Notes: generated by a model not told the origin, from the sequence alone. A stretch of DNA of 39,025 bases from Psychrobacter sp. FME13 (GCF_014861395.1 NZ_RRYV01000019.1:1-39025); one strand, 5' to 3'; shown: positions 8,816 through 17,933, numbered from the stretch's first letter. Program-made: numbers and translations.

Positions 8816-9454
8816 TTATAAGCCTTGTGACGGAAGTGCACGTGCTAGCTCATATGCTACTTCTTGTGCGGCAGTTGCTAGGTTTTCGGCAGGCAGTGGT
8901 AAGTTTTGTAATGTTAAATGCCAGTCTTCTACTTCTCGACGCAAATGCGCCACCCAAAGTGTCGTGCAGTCACGTGGTAGTTTTTTTAGGTTAACTTCAA
9001 AACAGTGATTACCTTCATCATCGCTCAAATGAATTTCGCCTTTTTGAACTCTAGAAAATGGATGACCATGGTAAGAGTTGGCAAGCATAGCGATATGAGT
9101 GATATGAGCTGGAATTTTATTTAAATACAGTCGGATTTGCTCCTGATCAAGGGGTGCTAAATACATGGCTTGTTCGCCGCGATCTTTACCGTTCAGGCTA
9201 TCACCCTGATGTTTAACTGATTCAGCTGTATCACGCAATTGTTTGAACCAGACGATATCACTAATATTACAGTTTTTGTCATACAGTACGCATGCTAAAT
9301 CAATATCAATCGCACTTTGGTCTTTTTTAAAGCGCTTAAACATACCTTTCGGCTCAATTTTTGTAAATTCATAGTTTAGCGCAAAAAACAAAGTTCCCGA
9401 ATCTAAGCCCAGTCCTCTTAAACTGTCTGACAGTGATGGGGCAGTGACTGACAT
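8816..9454 (-). CDS. TerD-family protein
   Basis: The 212-residue product matches the TerD beta-sandwich. IDIDLACVLYDKN corresponds to the family's DLDASAFLL stretch, followed by HQGDSLNGKDRGEQAMYLAP (family: HTGDNLTGEGEGDDE) and IPAHITHIAMLANSYHGHPF. The acidic residues in the GDSLNG region are where TerD-type domains bind calcium. Such proteins belong to stress or tellurite systems, usually in terZABCDE clusters; here the gene stands alone. The start at 9454 has AAGGACTATT before ATG. It lies 83 bases downstream of the WYL regulator in the same direction, so the two may be co-transcribed. Resistance to tellurite cannot be inferred from a single member. Confidence 0.8.
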   Translation of the reverse strand: MSVTAPSLSDSLRGLGLDSGTLFFALNYEFTKIEPKGMFKRFKKDQSAIDIDLACVLYDKNCNISDIVWFKQLRDTAESVKHQGDSLNGKDRGEQAMYLAPLDQEQIRLYLNKIPAHITHIAMLANSYHGHPFSRVQKGEIHLSDDEGNHCFEVNLKKLPRDCTTLWVAHLRREVEDWHLTLQNLPLPAENLATAAQEVAYELARALPSQGL

Positions 9455-9537
9455 AATAGTCCTTATTCGTTTCTAATTTTTTAAATGATCGTAAAATCTG
9501 CATCTTGGTAAGATTTTGACAATATGAATATCGGTTG

Positions 9538-10656
9538 TTACTTGTTGTCGAGAGACTTGTCTAATACGGCTTGATATAACAGCTTAGGTTTGGCGTTTAG
9601 TAAACCACTACCAAAACCACGTAACCACCAAACCAGCTGCGAGGTTAGGTTGACCGTTGCTTGAATAGTTAGCGTATTATCATCCAATGTGACGATTTGA
9701 TCGTCACTGAGCTTGCTTTCAGTAAGGCTCTTGCCTGCTTGCTTAGTGAATTGTAGCTCGATGGCGGTGTTTTTTCCATGGTCAGGCAGCTCACTGAATA
9801 ATGGATGACTAAAACCCATGCCACCTGCATCTAGATAAGTATCGAGTTGAAAGTTATCAGGTGTTTTTGCGGCACTCTCAAGTATCTCAACGCTAGAGAA
9901 ACGGTGTAAGGCAAAGGTGCGAATGACCACTTCAGGATCGTCGATACGAGTCGCCAGCAAATAGATAATGACACCACGTTGGATGATAGCAATGGGGTTG
10001 AGGATATATTCGCTAGATTGCGACTTATCACTACGTGTATAGCAGGCCTTTATTTGTAACTGATAAAATAAGGCGTGATAAATATTGTCCTTACTATCTA
10101 AATCAATATGTGGCGCAATTAGCGGCTGTGTGGCGGGTTCGATACGTACTCTATCTATCCATGAGTGGGTAACTTTGCTGTTTTTGAGTTGGCGCCGTGC
10201 TAAGTCAAACCAAGGAAACAGCTCATCTAGGATAACGGGTGGAAGTAGTTGGGTGAGATTTGCTTCAACCATATTGAAAGCTACCGCTTGTGACAGGTTC
10301 ATATGCGGTAAACTTTGTAATGGGGCATCATCTTTCCAGCGCCAACCTTGAGGGTTGGCATTGTTTTTTTCGATAGGGAATCGTTTTGCTAGAGCATTTA
10401 AATCACGTTGTACTGTACGTAGGCTGACAGCAAACCCCGCAAGTGTGAGCTGTTCGTAGATGTGTGTCGTGCCGACCCAACGATTGCGCTGTAGTTGTGA
10501 TAATACTTGCCATTGTCGAGCAGTCGTCGCTGCACCATGTCGATTGTCACTATTATCTGTTGAGGCGCTGCTTTGTTCAGTCACTAGCGTTGTATCAGGC
10601 TCATTCATGGCTGTATTAGTTGAAATATTATCGGCGTTGTGCAGGTGTACAGTCAT
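9538..10656 (-). CDS. HTH and WYL-domain transcriptional regulator
   Basis: The 372-residue protein begins with a low-complexity stretch of about 45 residues. A winged helix-turn-helix follows at about 46-100 (RQWQVLSQLQRNRWVGTTHI ... VSLRTVQRDLNALAKRFPIE), of the DeoR/YafY type. A WYL domain follows at about 180-265 (LFYQLQIKACYTRSDKSQSS ... LNPIAIIQRGVIIYLLATRI) and a WCX-like C-terminal part ends LVWWLRGFGSGLLNAKPKLL. WYL regulators sense nucleic acid fragments or other ligands and control DNA-damage, phage-defence or metabolic genes. No defence genes are adjacent. Likely partners are the downstream TerD gene and the upstream Lon-like protease gene, both in the same direction. The target is unknown. 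Confidence 0.88.
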   Translation of the reverse strand: MTVHLHNADNISTNTAMNEPDTTLVTEQSSASTDNSDNRHGAATTARQWQVLSQLQRNRWVGTTHIYEQLTLAGFAVSLRTVQRDLNALAKRFPIEKNNANPQGWRWKDDAPLQSLPHMNLSQAVAFNMVEANLTQLLPPVILDELFPWFDLARRQLKNSKVTHSWIDRVRIEPATQPLIAPHIDLDSKDNIYHALFYQLQIKACYTRSDKSQSSEYILNPIAIIQRGVIIYLLATRIDDPEVVIRTFALHRFSSVEILESAAKTPDNFQLDTYLDAGGMGFSHPLFSELPDHGKNTAIELQFTKQAGKSLTESKLSDDQIVTLDDNTLTIQATVNLTSQLVWWLRGFGSGLLNAKPKLLYQAVLDKSLDNK

Positions 10657-10838
10657 TAAGAGATAACCTTTATGAAGTATCGAGTCGGTTTATTTATATG
10701 GTAATTCTATATAAAGCAAATATGAAGTCTACGGTTAGTAGTAACTTTACTAGCCTTCCTTACATCTGAATTATTTAGATTCACCTATTTTGGCGTATTA
10801 CTAGATATTTATCATCGCAGAAAACCACCGTAGCGTCT

Positions 10839-10895
10839 AGAGTATGTCTTCAATTCAATTAATAGTCATCAAAATGAGCAAAAAATATACTTAGA
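10839..10895. mobile_element. Family A MITE, left end only, beside the Lon-like protease gene
   Basis: From 10839 the sequence reads AGAGTATGTCTTCAATTCAA and goes on ATAGTCATCAAAATGAGC. It matches the left end of the complete MITE at 528 for about 40 bases with mainly transition differences, and more weakly for another 20, reaching the protease stop codon at 10891-10893. CTAG stands at the outer boundary (10837-10840). The matching right end lies beyond the other side of the gene at 13891. Confidence 0.6.
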
Positions 10896-13752
10896 TGCTG
10901 TCTATAGATTGTTTATTCTCTTTTTTATTCATGCTTAGTATTTCATTGGTGTTTACGTTTTCATTCTTTTTCTCATTGCCGTCGTTCTCATTTTTTTGTC
11001 TTTCCTTTTTACGCTTGTCTGCTTTTTTTTGACGTTTGGCTTTCTGTTTTTTCTTGTCTTTCTTTTTTACTTTTTTATCTTCAATGCCTTCATAGTCATC
11101 TTGGTTGTCGTCCCATAGCATCAAACGCTCTAAGATTTTGCCAAACAATGTGCCTTTGCGATAGCGTCCTTTTTTGTTCATAGTATCGATAGGTAAGCCC
11201 GTCATCAGTGTCAATGCTTCACTTAATGTATGGACGCCATAAATGTGAAACATACCAGCCTTGACCGCAGCAATAATATCATCACGCAGCATGAGCTGTT
11301 TGACGTTGGCCATGGGAATGACCACACCCTGCTGACCATTGAGCTCTTGCTCTCGGCAAGCATCGAAAAAACCAGCTATTTTAGAGTTGATACCGCCAAC
11401 CGCTTGGACTTCGCCCAACTGATTCATGGATCCGGTAATAGCAAAAGATTGATCAATAGGGACGTTTGCTAAGGCAGACAATAGCGCACAGCCTTCACTG
11501 ACAGTTGCACTATCGCCATCGATATGGGCGTAGCTTTGTTCAAAAGCGAGTGAGGCACTAAAGTTCAGTGCATGATGCTGACTAAATAATGCCCGTAAAT
11601 AGCTGGTCATAATCAGCATACCTTTGGCGTGTAAGCTCCCACCCAAATCTACGTCACGCTCAATATCGAGAATTTCACCAGTACCGATGTTTGGTTGGAT
11701 AACCGCAGTCAGACGGGCTGGCATGCCGAATTCACTATCAGCATAGCTGACAACGGTAAGCGCATTGACTTGTCCGATAGCGCTACCTTGTGTTTGAATC
11801 AGTTGCTGACCATTTTTGAGCTCATCCCAATATAAGTCACGTAAGTATCCTGAACGTTCGTCCATATCGTCGATGGCTTGTGTGACATGATAGGCCTCGA
11901 CGATATTGTTACCGCTCAAACGTGCATGGCGGTTAGATTCATGTAGTAGCTTAATCAATAAATCACTATGTAGACTGAGTCGGTCTTGGTCTTCGGCCTG
12001 TAAGCTTAAATGCTCAAGTAGGGCAGCTTGTGCACTACGATCAAACGGATAAAGATTTGCATAGTCAATGATATCAGCCATTTTTGCCACTAGAGCCAAT
12101 TCGTGCTCACTGGTACGAACCACATCATCATGAAAGTCGGCGCGAACTTTGAATACGGCATCAAACTCAGGTTCAAGTTCTAATAGTTCATAATATAAGT
12201 CGGCTTCGCCCAATAAAATTACCTTGATATCAAGGTCAATGGGTGCAGGCGCTAATGATAAACTCCCTGTTAAGGTAAGCATTTGCTCTAGGCTAGAGAG
12301 TTTTATTTTTCGTGACTGTAACGCGCGTTTGAGACCTTGCCAAGCATAAGGATGCTCTAGCAAGTGACTGGCTTCTAATAGTAGATAACCACCATTGGCA
12401 CGATGTAAAGCACCAGCTCTAATCATACTGACATCAGTGGTTACTGTGCCTAATTGGGTGATTTGCTCAACATGACCCAGTAAATTCAAGTGCGTTGGCA
12501 AATCCTCAAAAATGACGGGTGCACCACTATCTGGCGTATGACTAACAATAACATTGACTGCGTAACGACTTGGTGTCGTGGTCAAAACTGCTTTTACAAA
12601 CTCTTCATCATCACCATTAACGATACGCTCTACATGGGTCACCATATCGGTAAATACTGATTTTAGATAGTCAACGATCAGCGGTTGGTTGGCAAACTGT
12701 TTATAAATAGGAGTGAATAAAGGCTGTAGTGTGCGGCGTGCGATATTGCGATGTAGTGTTTCTATAGCATCGTTGGCCTCATCTTCTAATCGCTCTAAAG
12801 CAATAGTTAGCTGGCTCAAGCGTTTTTGCATATGGTTCTTTTGCACAAAATTATTCAGTTCAGATTCGTATTCACTGTTGCCGGATTTGGTGCGGCTATC
12901 ATCGTTTGTATTATTGGAGTTGTTATCAGCACTGTCGTTCAGTCTGGCTGTATTATCGTGATGATCGTCTGCTATCGTTGATTTGTTTTTATTATCGTTA
13001 GATATTTTGTCTATTTCGGTTTCCTGATCGTTATCACTGTCTACCGTTAGCTGGCTTGGGTGTACGAACATGGCTTTATTATCAAATGAGCGAAACGTTA
13101 ATGCTAAGTCGTACTGCTTACCTTCAGCATTGAGTGCTTCGTAAGCATGACTTTCTTTTTGATGCGTATCGTTTTTTATGGCTTCGATTTTGCTTTGATA
13201 TTGATCGCTACGAAAGCGTTGGCTCAGCCGTTTTTTTGCTTGTTGCCAAAGACTGCTTACCTGCTGTTGAAGTAGTAATGCTTGACCAGCAGGCAGGCGC
13301 AACGCTAAAGGGGTGCGCGGATCGGTAAAATTATGCACATAAACCCAATCATCTGGTGTTGGTGCATCAGCTGCAATGCGCGTTAGCAAGCGGCTGATAA
13401 CAGTGCGTTTACCTAAGCCGTTTTCTCCTGCAGCAAACACATGATAACCACTGGCCCGTATATCTAAAGCAGTGTGCAAGGCTTTTAGTGCCCGCTGCTG
13501 ACCAAAACCAACATCTAAATCAGGTGCTGTACGTGTGTCTGTCGGCAGCTCGTTTGGCTCGCTATAACGCTTTAACTGGTCAGCGCTAATAAGGCAGCGT
13601 TGTTTTACTTCTATAAACAGTGGGTGCGGTGTATTTGTTTTTTCTTGCTCATCGTTTGTCAATTTAGCAGTGGGTGTTGCCATATTATTGGTATCTTTTT
13701 TATTAGTGTTTCGTGATATTTGAGAATTGGGTGCAGGTATCTGTTCAATCAT
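10891..13752 (-). CDS. Lon-like ATP-dependent protease (AsrA/LonB-like, COG1067)
   Basis: The 953-residue cytoplasmic protein joins an AAA+ ATPase to a Lon-type Ser-Lys peptidase. Walker A is AGENGLGKRT (about residues 109-116). The proteolytic part is near the C-terminus: GDSATVSEG with catalytic S748, and VGGINSKIAGF with K791, 43 residues apart as in Lon. It lacks the Lon N-terminal substrate domain. Two lineage-type insertions stand out: an Asn/Asp/Ser-rich stretch at about 235-305 (NDNKNKSTIADDHHDNTARL and onward) and a Lys-rich tail after about 885 (KKVKKKDKKKQKAKRQKKAD). Neither possible start, 13752 nor the Met codon at 13683, has a strong ribosome binding site. The gene lies exactly between the two ends of a family A MITE. 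Relatives act in heat and aminoglycoside stress responses. Confidence 0.9.
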   Translation of the reverse strand: MIEQIPAPNSQISRNTNKKDTNNMATPTAKLTNDEQEKTNTPHPLFIEVKQRCLISADQLKRYSEPNELPTDTRTAPDLDVGFGQQRALKALHTALDIRASGYHVFAAGENGLGKRTVISRLLTRIAADAPTPDDWVYVHNFTDPRTPLALRLPAGQALLLQQQVSSLWQQAKKRLSQRFRSDQYQSKIEAIKNDTHQKESHAYEALNAEGKQYDLALTFRSFDNKAMFVHPSQLTVDSDNDQETEIDKISNDNKNKSTIADDHHDNTARLNDSADNNSNNTNDDSRTKSGNSEYESELNNFVQKNHMQKRLSQLTIALERLEDEANDAIETLHRNIARRTLQPLFTPIYKQFANQPLIVDYLKSVFTDMVTHVERIVNGDDEEFVKAVLTTTPSRYAVNVIVSHTPDSGAPVIFEDLPTHLNLLGHVEQITQLGTVTTDVSMIRAGALHRANGGYLLLEASHLLEHPYAWQGLKRALQSRKIKLSSLEQMLTLTGSLSLAPAPIDLDIKVILLGEADLYYELLELEPEFDAVFKVRADFHDDVVRTSEHELALVAKMADIIDYANLYPFDRSAQAALLEHLSLQAEDQDRLSLHSDLLIKLLHESNRHARLSGNNIVEAYHVTQAIDDMDERSGYLRDLYWDELKNGQQLIQTQGSAIGQVNALTVVSYADSEFGMPARLTAVIQPNIGTGEILDIERDVDLGGSLHAKGMLIMTSYLRALFSQHHALNFSASLAFEQSYAHIDGDSATVSEGCALLSALANVPIDQSFAITGSMNQLGEVQAVGGINSKIAGFFDACREQELNGQQGVVIPMANVKQLMLRDDIIAAVKAGMFHIYGVHTLSEALTLMTGLPIDTMNKKGRYRKGTLFGKILERLMLWDDNQDDYEGIEDKKVKKKDKKKQKAKRQKKADKRKKERQKNENDGNEKKNENVNTNEILSMNKKENKQSIDSI

Positions 13753-13844
13753 AGGTATATGGTATATCGTCTTGAGAGGGTAGAGTAGCTATATTCGTTA
13801 TGGATTTTGTGCCAGTTATTATTTATGTTGCACTTTGTGTGACT

Positions 13845-13891
13845 GAGATTGGCTATTTTGACCACTATTTTTTAAAATGAGGACGTGCTCT
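13845..13891. mobile_element. Family A MITE, right end only
   Basis: The sequence ACCACTATTTTTTAAAATGA followed by GGACGTGCTCTAG corresponds to ATCACCATTTCTAAAATGAG followed by GACACGCCCTAG at the right end of the MITE at 528-699. CTAG again stands at the boundary (13890-13893). It points outward to the right, so together with the left end at 10839 it frames the Lon-like gene. It lies in the 321-base divergent spacer between that gene and rsmG, which otherwise shows no gene. Confidence 0.6.
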
Positions 13892-14073
13892 AGTGAGATG
13901 AGTAAAATAGATGAAAATTAACAGTGAGTTTACGACTACCGAAGTAGAATAACGTCTCAATCTAAGTGTAGATAGTATAAGATGTCTAACATTGGTGCAA
14001 TCTGCAACTATTCAATGAGCAAAGTGCGTGATAAAATAGACGGTTAACATGTTAAAACTGGGTAACTCGTTGT

Positions 14074-14790
14074 ATGTCAGATTCTGCTAAAACTACTTTG
14101 TCGTCTGCTAGTATCGGCAATATCCGTATTGATCCGACTGGCTTTGTTAAGCTTGGCTCACAATTACCAGCGTTAGCCAATATTTTAGCAAAGGCAATAA
14201 ATGAGCTGGGTCTATCTTTAAGTGAGACACAGCAGCGCACATTATTATTGTACTTAGACCAGCTTTTGTTGTGGAATAAAGCGTATAATCTGACGGCGAT
14301 TACCGATCCTGAAGAAGCTTTAATCAAACACGTGATTGATTGCCTGGCTATTATAACGCATTTGCCATCGGGGTCGTTACTTGATATCGGTACTGGTGCA
14401 GGATTACCTGCGGTAATTATTGCTATTTGTCAACCTGAGCGTCAATGTAGCGCACTTGATAGTAATCAGAAAAAAATCCGTTTTATTAAGCAGATTAGTA
14501 GCGAACTTGGTTTGAGTAATATGACGCCTATTGCTTCTCGTATTGAAGCGCATGAAGCGAGTTATGACGTGGTTACCTCTAGGGCCTTTGCTAGCTTGAT
14601 AGATTTTGTTGAGGTGGCACAGCCAAGGCTGGCAAAAGACGGTTATTTATGTGCCATGAAAGGTAAGGTGCCGAGTGATGAAGAGTTACAGGTACTAGAC
14701 AGTGATTGGCAGTTTAAAACCATTAAGCTAAAAGTGCCACGTTTGCATGACAGTCGTCATTTAATTGAATTGTTTCGCAAAAATGTCTAA
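14074..14790 (+). CDS. rsmG: 16S rRNA (guanine527-N7)-methyltransferase
   Basis: RsmG (GidB) methylates N7 of G527 in 16S rRNA using S-adenosylmethionine. The SAM-binding motif LLDIGTGAGLPAVIIA is visible (D104 to L111 and onward), preceded by LLLWNKAYNLTAITDPEEAL and followed by VVTSRAFASLIDFVEVAQP, all characteristic. At 238 residues it is about 30 longer than E. coli RsmG because of a divergent N-terminal extension; a later start is possible, since the ribosome binding site at 14074 is weak. The order rsmG-parA-parB is the classical one near many bacterial origins, but the usual upstream mnmG is absent here. Loss of RsmG elsewhere gives low-level streptomycin resistance. Confidence 0.95.
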   Translation: MSDSAKTTLSSASIGNIRIDPTGFVKLGSQLPALANILAKAINELGLSLSETQQRTLLLYLDQLLLWNKAYNLTAITDPEEALIKHVIDCLAIITHLPSGSLLDIGTGAGLPAVIIAICQPERQCSALDSNQKKIRFIKQISSELGLSNMTPIASRIEAHEASYDVVTSRAFASLIDFVEVAQPRLAKDGYLCAMKGKVPSDEELQVLDSDWQFKTIKLKVPRLHDSRHLIELFRKNV

Positions 14791-14883
14791 GCTATGAGCA
14801 CCTTTTAGTTAGCAAACAGCCATTACTTTTTTTGTGAACCAGAGTTTATGTCTGTATGACAACGACATAATGATTGAATGGCA

Positions 14884-14911
14884 TTGATATCAAGCGAGCT
14901 GTTTGTATAAT
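14884..14911 (+). promoter_or_regulatory. Likely sigma70 promoter of parAB
   Basis: TTGATA (14884-14889) and a perfect TATAAT (14906-14911) are 16 bases apart, about 130 bases before parA. The leader that follows has two inverted repeats: CCAAGG with CCTTGG around 14937-14955, and AATATTTG-TAG-CAAATATT at 14967-14985. These could be leader hairpins or operator sites for ParA or ParB autoregulation; neither resembles the usual parS palindrome. Confidence 0.55.
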
Positions 14912-15040
14912 GAAGAGTTGATATGTCTTATGTCCCAAGGGACGATGCCTTGGCTTGACAGATTGAAATATTTGTAGCAAATATTGTAGTGGCTAAAGTA
15001 AAAATAATAGTAATAAATTCTAATTAAACTGAGTGAGTGT

Positions 15041-15817
15041 ATGGAAATCATAGCAATCGCGAATCAAAAAGGCGGTGTGGGGAAAACCACGACAGCGGTA
15101 AATTTGACCGCTAGCTTGGCTGCTAAGCGTAAGCATGTATTACTGATTGACTTAGACCCACAAGGCAATGCGACCAGCGGCACAGGTGTAGATAAAAATG
15201 AGCTGACTCTGACCATCGCTGATGTCTTGCTTGATGGTGTCTCACTGTCGGAGGCGATTGTGACCAGTCCAGCAGGATTTGATGTGATTGGTGCTAATCG
15301 TGATTTGGCTGGTATGGATATCACCTTGATGAATAAAACTAATAGTCATGAACTGTTCAAGACAGCGATGGCGACATTAGTCAGCGATCAGATAGCGGCT
15401 AAAAAACCCGCTTATGATTATGTCGTGATAGACTGTGCACCCAGTTTGAACTTGTTGACGATTAATGCGCTGGTTGCCACCGATGGTGTTATTATTCCGA
15501 TGCAGTGTGAATACTATGCATTAGAAGGTTTGGCAGATTTGTCACAGACGATTGAGCGACTAACTGAGCTAAATCCGAAACTGTATATACGCGGTGTCGT
15601 GAGGACGCTATTTGATGCGCGTAACACCTTGGCTCGTGATGTATCTGCTGAATTGGAGTCTCACTTTGGCGATATCATGTATAAGACACATATTCCAAGA
15701 AATATTCGCTTGGCAGAAGCACCTGCACATGGTTTACCTGTTATCGCGTACGAAAGATGGTCAAAAGGTGCTCGCGCTTATCAAAAGCTGGCCGCTGAAG
15801 TGATGAAACAAAGCTGA
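15041..15817 (+). CDS. parA: Chromosome partitioning ATPase ParA (Soj type)
   Basis: ParA is a deviant-Walker ATPase that dimerises on DNA with ATP and moves ParB-parS complexes during chromosome segregation. The deviant Walker A motif KGGVGKTT covers residues 10-17, with the signature lysine K10. DLDPQGNATSG gives the A' motif and VVIDCAPSLNLLTINAL the Walker B region. The 258-residue chain has no extra N-terminal helix-turn-helix domain, so it is the chromosomal type rather than a plasmid ParA. parB follows after 138 bases in the same direction. A promoter is visible upstream at 14884-14911. Confidence 0.96.
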   Translation: MEIIAIANQKGGVGKTTTAVNLTASLAAKRKHVLLIDLDPQGNATSGTGVDKNELTLTIADVLLDGVSLSEAIVTSPAGFDVIGANRDLAGMDITLMNKTNSHELFKTAMATLVSDQIAAKKPAYDYVVIDCAPSLNLLTINALVATDGVIIPMQCEYYALEGLADLSQTIERLTELNPKLYIRGVVRTLFDARNTLARDVSAELESHFGDIMYKTHIPRNIRLAEAPAHGLPVIAYERWSKGARAYQKLAAEVMKQS

Positions 15818-15955
15818 TAGTTGTTAGTAATCAAAAAAAGTCTGGTTATAAGTACACAGAACAAATTAGACAAATAAGCATCGAATATCATATTTACGAG
15901 TAAGCCGCATCAATCATTATTTGGCTTTTATTTTAGCGTTAGAGGATAGGTAATC

Positions 15956-17110
15956 ATGGCGAAGAAAAGAGGGTTGGCTGCCAACCGAGGCTTAGATGCC
16001 TTGTTAGGGTCAATCAAAAAAGAAAAGCAAATCACCGCCTCCGCCTTGCAAGATGATGTAGTGGCACGTGATAAGACTTTGCCAGCTGAAACACCAGATA
16101 TTGATACGCGAAATGCGACTAACATGCCAGTCAATGAGAAACGGACTGCACAGCCCACAGAGACTGATACCGTAGCGAACGATACTGCTGAAAATGGCAA
16201 TCGTAAGACACGAGCGGCACGCACTATTAATAAAAACGTTGCTAAAAATACTGCAAATAAGAACCGTGTGAATGCAGTAGAGGTTAGTAGTGAAGACCAA
16301 ATTAGCTTGGTGCAAATCGATGTAACGCTTTTGCAAGCAGGAAAGTATCAGCCGCGCCGTGACATGAGTGAAACGGCACTTGCTGAATTGGCATCTTCGA
16401 TTGAGCAGCATGGTGTTATGCAGCCTATCGTGATTCGACCATTATTGGCCAATGAAGATAAGAGTGAAGCGTTTGTTACCCATGAAATTATCGCCGGTGA
16501 ACGTCGCTGGCGTGCTGCAAAAATGGCTGGTAAAGCCGTTATCCCAGCAATTGAGCGTGCATTATCTGATGAGTTGGCTATTGCACTTGCCTTGATTGAG
16601 AATATCCAACGTGAAGATTTGTCTGTGATTGAACAAGCAGCAGCGTTACAACGTTTTCATACTGAGTTTGGTATGAGTCATGCGATGATTGCGGAAGTTG
16701 TTGGCAAGGCACGTACAACAGTATCGAACTTGCTGCGCCTGAATCAGTTACACGACACGGTAAAAGACCATTTAGCAACCAGCGCACTAGATATGGGTCA
16801 TGCTCGCACACTTCTAGCTTTATCTTCTGAACAACAGCCGATTATTGCCCAAAAAATAATCGATGGTGGGATGACCGTACGTGAAGCTGAAAAACTTGTT
16901 AAGTCAATTTTGCAACCGGTCTCTAAAACTAATCGTACCGAACAAGCACAGTCTCGTGATGCTGAGCGTTTGACACAGAGATTAACAGACATGCTTGGCG
17001 CTGAAGTTAAGCTTAAGCATAAAAAAGATGGGCATGGTAGTGTTGAGATATTCTTTCAAAATGAAGATCAGTTAGCAGCTTTGATTAAACACATAGAAGC
17101 ACAGGCTTAA
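15956..17110 (+). CDS. parB: Chromosome partitioning protein ParB
   Basis: ParB is the CTP-dependent clamp that loads at parS sites and spreads on DNA near the origin. The N-terminus MAKKRGLAANRGLDALLGSI is the usual ParA-interacting peptide. A charged linker of about 90 residues (20-110) rich in Thr, Asn and Lys is longer than in many ParB proteins. The CTP-binding/ParB-N domain follows with GERRWRAAK at 181-189, then ALALIENIQREDLSVIEQAA and the helix-turn-helix region (SHAMIAEVVGKARTTVSNLL). The C-terminal dimerisation domain ends QNEDQLAALIKHIEAQA. AGAGGATAGGTAATC before ATG supports the start. No perfect parS palindrome was found nearby. Confidence 0.96.
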   Translation: MAKKRGLAANRGLDALLGSIKKEKQITASALQDDVVARDKTLPAETPDIDTRNATNMPVNEKRTAQPTETDTVANDTAENGNRKTRAARTINKNVAKNTANKNRVNAVEVSSEDQISLVQIDVTLLQAGKYQPRRDMSETALAELASSIEQHGVMQPIVIRPLLANEDKSEAFVTHEIIAGERRWRAAKMAGKAVIPAIERALSDELAIALALIENIQREDLSVIEQAAALQRFHTEFGMSHAMIAEVVGKARTTVSNLLRLNQLHDTVKDHLATSALDMGHARTLLALSSEQQPIIAQKIIDGGMTVREAEKLVKSILQPVSKTNRTEQAQSRDAERLTQRLTDMLGAEVKLKHKKDGHGSVEIFFQNEDQLAALIKHIEAQA

Positions 17111-17195
17111 GATATTTATCAGGTTTGTCATGGTTGTACAAAGTTGAGCTATCTTAGTTACCACTATTTTTATAAAAGTATAAAAGAGAGTTAGT

Positions 17196-17933
17196 ATGTG
17201 GGAGTTGGTAAAAGCAGGTGGTTGGTTGATGACGCCTATCGTAGTGTGCTCAATATTAGCACTAGTTATCATTATTGAGCGTAGTCATACTTTACAATTT
17301 AATAAAATTGTACCTGGCCGGTTACGCGAACAGCTGATAACTCGCCTACGTGAAAATGGTAGTATTGGCCGTACGCAATTGATGAATGTCAAAGAAAAGA
17401 CACCTTTGGGTGATATTTTGGCGACTGGTTTGCTGTATCGTGAGTATGGTTTAGAGTCTATGACAATGCATATGCAGAACCGTGCGAGCGTGCAAGTGCA
17501 TCAGTTAGAAAAAAATATTAATATGCTTGGCACCATAGGTGCAATCTCGCCGTTGCTTGGGTTGTTGGGTACGGTATTGGGTATTATTTCTTCGTTTTTG
17601 GCAATCACTGATGGCGCAATGCAAGACCCAACCATGCTTGCTGCTGGGGTGTCACAGGCATTGATTACTACTGCCGCTGGTATGATTGTGGCTATTCCTG
17701 CATTGGTTGGTTATCGTTATTTTCAGCGCCGTATCATTGATATCAATGCCCAGTTTGAGACCCAAGCGGGATTAATGATTCAAGAGCTGTATGATTACCA
17801 TTTGTTAGGAAATACACAGAGTTTTGGTGCTAAAGAGTCTGATTCTAATGCATCGTTGGAAAATATCGTAGTGAGTACACCTGCGTTAGATGCCTTAAGC
17901 TCAAAGCATAAAGATGCAGCAGCGACTTCTTAA
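17196..17933 (+). CDS. exbB: MotA/TolQ/ExbB-family proton channel protein
   Basis: ExbB-type proteins form the pentameric inner-membrane stator that, with ExbD, uses the proton gradient to drive envelope processes. Three transmembrane segments are visible: residues about 8-28 (GGWLMTPIVVCSILALVIII), about 108-130 (GTIGAISPLLGLLGTVLGII) and about 150-175 (GVSQALITTAAGMIVAIPAL). The family signature PLLGLLGTVLGI followed by the second helix is intact. The 245-residue length is normal. The ribosome binding site is AGAGAG. It is followed by exbD and the lipid A export genes msbA and lpxK, an arrangement known from other Pseudomonadales and Xanthomonadales. No tonB follows, so its partner need not be a TonB receptor system. 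Confidence 0.92.
   Translation: MWELVKAGGWLMTPIVVCSILALVIIIERSHTLQFNKIVPGRLREQLITRLRENGSIGRTQLMNVKEKTPLGDILATGLLYREYGLESMTMHMQNRASVQVHQLEKNINMLGTIGAISPLLGLLGTVLGIISSFLAITDGAMQDPTMLAAGVSQALITTAAGMIVAIPALVGYRYFQRRIIDINAQFETQAGLMIQELYDYHLLGNTQSFGAKESDSNASLENIVVSTPALDALSSKHKDAAATS

Noticed and set aside
14791..15955. parS sites near parAB
   Set aside because: No copy of the usual 16-base parS palindrome was seen by eye; the inverted repeats present differ from it.
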